A model generated the notes under the pieces. It saw only the letters and a program-made list of their open reading frames with translations. It ran no database searches and had not been told where the DNA came from. Shown in pieces: positions 7,619 to 12,607 of a stretch of DNA of 14,583 nucleotides. The DNA lies in the NCBI GenBank assembly GCA_007132865.1, contig SLNU01000082.1, forward strand, positions 1 to 14,583. Reading direction: 5' to 3'. This DNA comes from Bacteroidales bacterium. Its GTDB lineage: Bacteria; Bacteroidota; Bacteroidia; Bacteroidales; UBA7960. Each line of letters begins with the position of its first letter. The first letter of the stretch is position 1. A program made the position numbers and the translations under genes.

Positions 7619-9142
7619 ATGATCGTAGCCCTTGGGGCGCGCCTCTTGGCGCGCTTAACCCAGCCCCGCTTTAAACGCTGGGAAAACGATGCACCCGCAT
7701 TACAGGAAAAGCAATTCCGGTCCCTTCTTTCCAACGGCCGCCGCACCCATTTTGGCCGTGACCATGGATTGAATTCCGTCTCATCCTACGAGGAATTTAA
7801 AGAAAAGGTCCCAATCAGGGACTATGAGGCCCTGAGGCCCTATGTAGACAGGATCATCGGTGGGGAGGAGGACGTGCTTTGGCCGGGACGCCCCCTGTAT
7901 TTTGCGAAGACCTCTGGCACCACTTCCGGAGCCAAGTTCATCCCCATTTCCAGGGAGTCCATGCCCAACCACATCGATTCGGCCAGGCTTGCCTTGCTGA
8001 TGTATACCCTAAAGACGCGGAAGACGAAGTTTCTGGGCGGGAAATACATTTTTATATCCGGCAGTCCCGAACTGGAAGAAACGGGGGGTATCCTGACCGG
8101 ACGCCTTTCCGGGATCGTACATCACCACATCCCGGCCTATCTGAAAAAAAAGCGACTGCCCAGCTTCGAGACCAATTGCATATCCGACTGGGAAGAGAAG
8201 CTGGACCAAATTGTCCGGGAAACCTCCCGGCAGAAGATGAGCCTGATCAGCGGCATTCCCCCCTGGGTGGAAATGTATTTTGAACGACTGCTGTTGCATT
8301 CCGGGAAGCATAGCGTGGCCGAACTCTTTCCCCGCTTTGAATTGCTGGTTCATGGAGGGGTGAATTTCCAACCATACAGCGAAAAGCTCAGCCGGCTCAT
8401 CGGAAAGGAGATTGATGCCATAGAGACCTATCCGGCCTCTGAAGGCTTCATCGCCTTCCAGGACGAATTTCCTTCAAGGGGCCTGTTGCTGATCCCGGAC
8501 TCGGGCATCTTCTATGAATTCATACCGGCAGATGCTTTCCACCAGGAAAACCCTCCCAGGTACAAGCTTGATGAGGTAGAGACCGGAGTGAACTACGTCC
8601 TGATCATGAATACCAATGCCGGACTATGGGGATACAATATCGGCGACACGGTTCGCTTTGAGTCCGTCAACCCCTACCGCCTGGTGGTCACCGGACGGCT
8701 AAGCCAATATACATCGGCATTCGGGGAACATGTGATCGGGGAGGAGGCGGAATCCTCTCTCCAGGAAGCCGTCGAGGCCACCGATGCCCAGGTCGCGGAA
8801 TTCACCTTGGCCCCCCTCATCGAAAATCCTGACGGCAAGCCATGCCACCAGTGGTTTGTTGAGTTTGAGCGTGAACCTTCCGACCTGCAGCAATTTTCAA
8901 GGGTGCTGGATGCCGCACTTCAGAAGCGCAATGCTTATTACAAGGACCTGGTGGGCGGCAACATCCTGCAGGCGGCCGTCGTGGTGCCGGTCCCATCCGA
9001 CACATTTAAAAAGTATATGAAATCGGTCGGCAAATTGGGAGGTCAGAACAAAGTACCCCATCTGTCAAACGACCGGGAAATTGCCAACTGGATCGAGGAG
9101 CATGTGATCTCCCGACAGGAGGCTGGTTCAGGGACTGATTAA
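7619..9142 (+). CDS. GH3 family acyl-acid amido synthetase
   Basis: This 507-residue protein belongs to the GH3 (auxin-responsive) family of the adenylate-forming superfamily. Members activate a carboxylic acid with ATP and usually join it to an amino acid. The three nucleotide-binding signatures are present: SGTTSGAKFIPIS (99-111), YPASEGF (271-277) and YNIGDTVRF (339-347), followed by the hinge-like VTGRLSQYTSAFGEH (357-371). A C-terminal domain covers about 375-500. The length is normal for the family. Bacterial GH3 proteins are common in Bacteroidota but their substrates are mostly unknown; nothing here identifies the acid or the amino acid, and a role in auxin chemistry should not be assumed. 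The ATG start sits 32 bp after the M20 stop, and a promoter-like element in the gap suggests independent transcription. It converges on the saccharopine dehydrogenase gene. Confidence 0.93.
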   Translation: MIVALGARLLARLTQPRFKRWENDAPALQEKQFRSLLSNGRRTHFGRDHGLNSVSSYEEFKEKVPIRDYEALRPYVDRIIGGEEDVLWPGRPLYFAKTSGTTSGAKFIPISRESMPNHIDSARLALLMYTLKTRKTKFLGGKYIFISGSPELEETGGILTGRLSGIVHHHIPAYLKKKRLPSFETNCISDWEEKLDQIVRETSRQKMSLISGIPPWVEMYFERLLLHSGKHSVAELFPRFELLVHGGVNFQPYSEKLSRLIGKEIDAIETYPASEGFIAFQDEFPSRGLLLIPDSGIFYEFIPADAFHQENPPRYKLDEVETGVNYVLIMNTNAGLWGYNIGDTVRFESVNPYRLVVTGRLSQYTSAFGEHVIGEEAESSLQEAVEATDAQVAEFTLAPLIENPDGKPCHQWFVEFEREPSDLQQFSRVLDAALQKRNAYYKDLVGGNILQAAVVVPVPSDTFKKYMKSVGKLGGQNKVPHLSNDREIANWIEEHVISRQEAGSGTD

Positions 9143-9152
9143 ATGGTGCGCA

Positions 9153-9197
9153 GCAAGCTTTGGCAACGTAAGACAACCGACGGCCCGCAAGCTTTGG
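9153..9197. repeat. 11-bp direct repeat in the convergent gap
   Basis: GCAAGCTTTGG occurs at 9153-9163 and again at 9187-9197, 34 bp apart, within the 80-bp space between two convergent stop codons. AAGCTT is palindromic, so the copies can also pair with each other over 6 bp, but no T-tailed terminator was found here. The meaning is unknown. Confidence 0.5.
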
Positions 9198-9222
9198 AAA
9201 GCCCTCGTGGCAGCCAGCAGGT

Positions 9223-10560
9223 CTATTGAATGATCTCGCTTTCAGGCAGTCCGAATTCCTCTACCATTTTGATATCCATGGTCTCCAGGGCATCCAGGAT
9301 GGGGTTGTAGATGTCCGGAATGACCGGGATATACACCCCCTTGACATTGATCTGCCCCTTGAGGACCATTTCCACGCCAACTGCCGCCGGCAAGGCCACG
9401 GTGCGGGCCACGGCCGTATCGGTGGCCAGGGTTCCGAAGTCCAGCATGGACGACTTGATCACTTCCTTCTTTCCGTCTGGATAGGTAGCCAGGAATACGT
9501 GCTGCATCGCAACCATGTCGCGTTCATCCGGCCCCAGCTCCATTTTTGCAATCATCAGGTCTGAAACGATCTCGAATGGGGTATCGTTGCGGCGGACCAT
9601 GCGCTCGTCGCTGAAAACCCCCAGCCATTCCATGGCCTCAAGTGCATATGCGTCAACGGACAAACCCAGGTAATGGGCTGCCTTTTCGCGTATGTTCTCC
9701 GCGCTTTCCTCTCCTATCAGCATGGCCACCATGGCGGCATAGGTCTTGCCGGTAAAGTCATAATTGTCGCTGGTAAGCAGCTTCATGGCCTTCATGGCAT
9801 CCAGTGTCTCGCACCAGCCCTGGTGCCGGAAAGTGCCGCGCATCATCGTTTTGGTTTCGGGAATCCCGTACAGCTCAATATATGGCATGCTGTCGCGGTT
9901 GGGGTAGATCTCCAGTTTTCCCACGCCGGGAAAATCAACCGCCAGCGGGTTCTTGAAGAGGTCTTCGGTCGGGATGTACACTTCCTTTCCGTGGCGCAGG
10001 TACCTGCCGTCATTGTTGCCGGCCATTACCACCCCTTTCGGGCTCCATGAGAACTTATATTTGAATGGGTTGCTGGCGGCTTCGGGTGCCGGAAGGGCCC
10101 CGCAAATGCTGTAAAACTCCTCTACCTTGCCTCCCTTGCCGTGTACATGGTCGATGATGCGCATGGCACCCATATGGTCGATCCCGGGATCCAGTCCGAG
10201 TTCATTCAGAATAATAATCCCGGCGTCCCTGGCTTCCTGGTCCAACGCCTTCATCTCCGGTTTTACATAAGAAGTTGTGACCATGTTCTTTTTGTGCCGG
10301 ATGCAATGCCGGGCCACCATGATATGGTGTGCCCACGGCAAAAGACTGACACATAGATCATGGGTTGCTACCATTTGGTCAAGGCTGGCTGTATCTTCCA
10401 CGGTCCATGCCACGGCGGTTCCGTTGGGATGTCCCTGTATCATTGCATCGGCCTTGGATTTGGTACGCGTGGCCACGGTTACATGGTAACCTTTGTCAAG
10501 CAGGTAGGTGACAATGGGTTTTACCACCATGCCTGCACCTAGAATCAGTACTTTGTTCAT
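9223..10560 (-). CDS. Saccharopine dehydrogenase, glutamate-forming (LYS9/SDH type)
   Basis: This 445-residue cytosolic enzyme matches the SDH half of eukaryotic LKR/SDH and yeast Lys9. The family oxidatively cleaves saccharopine to glutamate and aminoadipate semialdehyde, or runs in reverse in fungal lysine synthesis. An N-terminal Rossmann fold starts with VLILGAGMVVKP (4-15). Conserved family stretches follow: TSYVKPEM (96-103), NELGLDPGIDHMGAM (119-133) and RGTFRHQGWCETL (241-253). The length is normal for the stand-alone form. Its partner, lysine-ketoglutarate reductase, lies upstream on the same strand, which supports lysine degradation. All but 3 bp of the 388-bp space between them is heptamer repeat, and the ATG (CAT on the plus strand at 10558-10560) directly follows the last repeat unit as CCA-ATG. 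No separate promoter was found, so expression probably depends on read-through from the LKR promoter. Confidence 0.93.
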   Translation of the reverse strand: MNKVLILGAGMVVKPIVTYLLDKGYHVTVATRTKSKADAMIQGHPNGTAVAWTVEDTASLDQMVATHDLCVSLLPWAHHIMVARHCIRHKKNMVTTSYVKPEMKALDQEARDAGIIILNELGLDPGIDHMGAMRIIDHVHGKGGKVEEFYSICGALPAPEAASNPFKYKFSWSPKGVVMAGNNDGRYLRHGKEVYIPTEDLFKNPLAVDFPGVGKLEIYPNRDSMPYIELYGIPETKTMMRGTFRHQGWCETLDAMKAMKLLTSDNYDFTGKTYAAMVAMLIGEESAENIREKAAHYLGLSVDAYALEAMEWLGVFSDERMVRRNDTPFEIVSDLMIAKMELGPDERDMVAMQHVFLATYPDGKKEVIKSSMLDFGTLATDTAVARTVALPAAVGVEMVLKGQINVKGVYIPVIPDIYNPILDALETMDIKMVEEFGLPESEIIQ

Positions 10561-10847
10561 TGGTTATTGGTTATTGGTTATTGGTTATTGGCTATTGGCT
10601 ATTGGCTATTGGCTATTGGGTGTTGGTTGTTGGCTATTGGCTATTGGCTATTGGGTGTTGGCTATTGGGTGTTGGTTGTTGGTTATTGGTTGTTGGCTAT
10701 TGGCTGTTGGTTGTTGGCTATTGGGTGTTGGTTGTTGGCTATTGGCTATTGGGTGTTGGTTGTTGGCTATTGGGTGTTGGCTATTGGCTATTGGCTATTG
10801 GGTGTTGGTTGTTGGCTGTTGGTTGTTGGCTATTGGCTGTTGGCTAA
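10561..10847. repeat. Heptamer array 1a: 41 TGGNTRT units
   Basis: There are 41 consecutive 7-bp units with no register slip. My hand count of unit types is TGGCTAT 17, TGGTTGT 8, TGGGTGT 7, TGGTTAT 5, TGGCTGT 3 and TGGCTAA 1. All TGGG units carry G at position 6. The triplet TGGGTGT-TGGTTGT-TGGCTAT recurs, for example at 10617, 10722 and 10750, giving a 21-bp higher-order unit. Read in the sense of the flanking genes (minus), the units are ATAGCCA or ATAACCA and end directly at the SDH ATG. The apparent plus-strand reading frames (WLLAIGY heptapeptides) are a by-product of a stop-free 7-bp unit. Confidence 0.97.
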
Positions 10848-10945
10848 TGTCCAAAGTCCAAAGTCCAATGTCCAAAGTCCAATGTCCAAAGTCCAATGTC
10901 CAAAGTCCAATGTCCAATGTCCAAAGTCCAAAGTCCAATACCCAA
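10848..10945. repeat. Heptamer array 1b: 13 WGTCCAA units plus TACCCAA
   Basis: Thirteen 7-bp units (TGTCCAA six times, AGTCCAA seven times) and one TACCCAA continue array 1a in exactly the same 7-bp register. Here the core is CCAA on the plus strand instead of TTGG, so the polarity is reversed. The array ends 3 bp before the LKR stop codon (10949-10951). In the LKR-SDH transcript this part would read TTGGACA-like units, which can pair with the CCAAT-type units of array 1a. Confidence 0.97.
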
Positions 10946-10948
10946 TAG

Positions 10949-12259
10949 CTAGAGATATTTTCGGATGTAGTCATAGTCGGGGGTCAGTTTTCCCTGGTGG
11001 AGGATCAATGCTTTTTTTATGGGTGCGGGTAGTTCCAGTGAGGAAAAGTCGCGGTTGAAGTCTGCGACGGCGATGGGTTTAACAAACCCGGCCAGGGCAT
11101 TGGAGAATGCGATGGAGGAATCCCGTGGCAGTTCACTGGGCAATATATCCACCGCCATGACCAACATGCCATGCCCCTTGAAACCCATCTCGGGCTTGCC
11201 GGTTTCCGGGTCGTAGACGAACACAGGGTCTTCTATCGCGGTCCCCTTGTGGGTGATCTCGATGGAACCGTCCGGATCACAGGTCACATCCCCGATGACC
11301 GTGAGTTTTGGTCTGCCTTGCTGAAAAAGTTTTTTGATGTATTCCTTCGTAACGATTCTGGGGTAGCGAGTATCCCAGTACATGCAGTTCATCAGGATGG
11401 ACAGGTGGGGGATGTATTGTTCAAAGTCGCTTTCGTAATTTTCCGGATGCTGGTAGTAGTCCTGCAATTCAAATTCTGCATTTCGGTTTTTGGGGCGGGA
11501 AAGGTGCTCTTCCCGGAACACCACCTTGTGGATGATGTTTGCGGGCTGGTTCTTGTTGCTTGTAAGCTGCAGAAGCTGTGCGGGACTGATCTCCCGAATG
11601 GGCAGCAGCTGGGCGATCTCCTGTGCGCCGACTGACACGTTCCCGTAGCCGGTAAACCCGATGGTTAATGGAAGCAATTCTTCTGGGAGACCCTTTTCTG
11701 CAATGTGCTTTCCGACTTCGGAGATCTCTTTTTTAGCTTCCTCAAGGGATGCATATTCACAACTTTGTCGAATCGGGAGAAAGGGATTGTCTTTATAACC
11801 GTATTCCATCAGCCGCTGTCCCATGCTCCAGAGGGAGTCAATCATCCCTGCCAGTCCGGCAAAACGGCCAAAGAAGATCAGCCTGCGGTCTTGTTCGTCC
11901 GCGATGCGCTCGTAGTCGATCAGGTTGCAGCCCATTTCCATCATGCGCTTAAGCATCGGCATATTGTATGGCTGCCCTTTGATGACATGGCTGAAGAACA
12001 CATAGGTCTTGTTTTTTTCGAAGGCTGCTTCCGGGATTTCCTTTACCCCGAAAATGATGTCACAGTCCGACAAATCCTCCCTCACAAGGGCACCGGCCTC
12101 CAGATATTCCTGGTCTGTGAATACCCGTTTGGGTGAGGTCTGCACGCTCACTCCGATTTGGTCTTTTTCGACCAGCTTCCTTACCAATGAAGGGGTCAGC
12201 GGACTGCGCCTTTCCATTTCGTATTTGTCCTCGTGCCGGATTCCGATTCGTTTTGTCAT
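10949..12259 (-). CDS. Lysine-ketoglutarate reductase (LKR half of LKR/SDH)
   Basis: This 436-residue protein matches the N-terminal LKR domain of plant/animal LKR/SDH along its full length. The reaction joins lysine and 2-oxoglutarate reductively to saccharopine. Recognisable blocks are GIRHEDKYEMERRSPLTP (6-23), GVKEIP (71-76), FFSHVIKGQ (88-96), FGRFAGLAG (130-138), GYGNVSVGAQE (204-214, nucleotide-binding loop), ILMNCMYWDTRYP (288-300), GDVTCDPDGSIE (323-334), AVDILPSELP (369-378) and LTPDYDYI (425-432). Lys73 and His91 correspond to the catalytic Lys77/His96 pair of yeast Lys1, from memory. The frame ends in TAG. The SDH gene lies downstream on the same strand, so the bifunctional eukaryotic enzyme is here as two genes. 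The ATG (12257-12259) is fused to heptamer array 2 as CCA-ATG, and a TATGTTTG element sits at the far edge of that array. Confidence 0.93.
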   Translation of the reverse strand: MTKRIGIRHEDKYEMERRSPLTPSLVRKLVEKDQIGVSVQTSPKRVFTDQEYLEAGALVREDLSDCDIIFGVKEIPEAAFEKNKTYVFFSHVIKGQPYNMPMLKRMMEMGCNLIDYERIADEQDRRLIFFGRFAGLAGMIDSLWSMGQRLMEYGYKDNPFLPIRQSCEYASLEEAKKEISEVGKHIAEKGLPEELLPLTIGFTGYGNVSVGAQEIAQLLPIREISPAQLLQLTSNKNQPANIIHKVVFREEHLSRPKNRNAEFELQDYYQHPENYESDFEQYIPHLSILMNCMYWDTRYPRIVTKEYIKKLFQQGRPKLTVIGDVTCDPDGSIEITHKGTAIEDPVFVYDPETGKPEMGFKGHGMLVMAVDILPSELPRDSSIAFSNALAGFVKPIAVADFNRDFSSLELPAPIKKALILHQGKLTPDYDYIRKYL

Positions 12260-12371
12260 TGGCTATTGGCTATTGGGTGTTGGCTATTGGTTGTTGGCTA
12301 TTGGTTGTTGGGTGTTGGCTATTGGATGTTGGCTATTGGATGTTGGCTATTGGGTTTTGGATGTTGGATGC
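12260..12371. repeat. Heptamer array 2: 16 units filling the LKR leader
   Basis: Sixteen 7-bp units run without slippage from the base after the LKR start codon outward. My hand count is TGGCTAT 7, TGGATGT 3, TGGGTGT 2, TGGTTGT 2, and TGGGTTT and TGGATGC once each. TGGATGT-TGGCTAT alternates near 12323-12350, giving a 14-bp sub-unit. In the gene sense the units are ATAGCCA, ACATCCA and similar, poor in G and likely unstructured. The last unit merges into the ATG. The family is the same as array 1a about 1.3 kb away. Confidence 0.97.
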
Positions 12372-12378
12372 AAACATA
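12371..12378 (-). promoter_or_regulatory. Candidate -7 element for LKR
   Basis: TATGTTTG on the minus strand is a perfect match to the Bacteroidota -7 consensus TAnnTTTG. Transcription would begin near 12363-12366, so the leader of about 104-107 nt would be almost entirely heptamer array 2. No TTTG or TTG box is visible 19-21 bp upstream, where the terminator T tract lies, so confidence is moderate. Confidence 0.4.
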
Positions 12379-12380
12379 AT

Positions 12381-12419
12381 AAAAAAAATTGCCCGACCGG
12401 ATGGCGATGGACAATTTTT
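12381..12419 (-). terminator. Rho-independent terminator downstream of the aminomutase
   Basis: On the minus strand AAAAATTGTCC pairs with GGGCAATTTTT: 11 pairs including one G-T wobble, with a 14-nt loop. The T run on the descending arm extends to eight bases (12381-12388). On the plus strand the wobble becomes a C-A mismatch, so the minus direction is favoured. It lies about 190 bp beyond the aminomutase stop and should separate that transcript from LKR. Confidence 0.6.
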
Positions 12420-12461
12420 CGTTCCATCTGCCGGTGATACGGGTTCCGCGAAACAAACGTA

Positions 12462-12583
12462 AAACAGGTGCGGATCAGCCGGCAAACAGGTTTGGATCAA
12501 CCGCAGCCTTGTAATGGCCTGCAAACAGGTTTGGATCAACCGCCTCCTTGTAATCGCCGGGAAACAGGTTCGGATCAGCCGGA
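12462..12583. repeat. Four copies of a 22-bp motif, two within 39-bp units
   Basis: AAACAGGT-type copies start at 12462, 12484, 12523 and 12562, with spacings of 22, 39 and 39 bp. The core is AAACAGGTTTGGATCAACCG; the outer copies carry CGGATCAGCCGG variants. The 39-bp units at 12484 and 12523 agree at about 34 positions and share a CCTTGTAAT segment. The cluster lies between the aminomutase stop and the terminator, within the 3' untranslated part of that transcript. The function is unknown. Confidence 0.85.
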
Positions 12584-12607
12584 AAGCAGCCCAGGGTTAG
12601 CCGGGTC

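Noticed and set aside
10561..10945. CRISPR array
   Set aside because: Units are 7 bp with no unique spacers, no repeats of 24-40 bp and no cas genes nearby.
10508..11058. Plus-strand reading frames rich in WLLAIGY heptapeptides followed by SKVQSP-type repeats
   Set aside because: A 7-bp unit without stop codons keeps all three plus frames open and gives the same heptapeptide in each. The frames lie antisense to, or between, well-supported genes, and the apparent membrane-like repeats are a by-product of the DNA array.
12009..12462. Plus-strand frames crossing heptamer array 2
   Set aside because: These are antisense to LKR, extended only by the stop-free repeat, with no family similarity.
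12462..12583. CRISPR-like repeat-spacer structure
   Set aside because: Only four degenerate copies, irregular spacing (22, 39, 39 bp), and the spacers are themselves similar.
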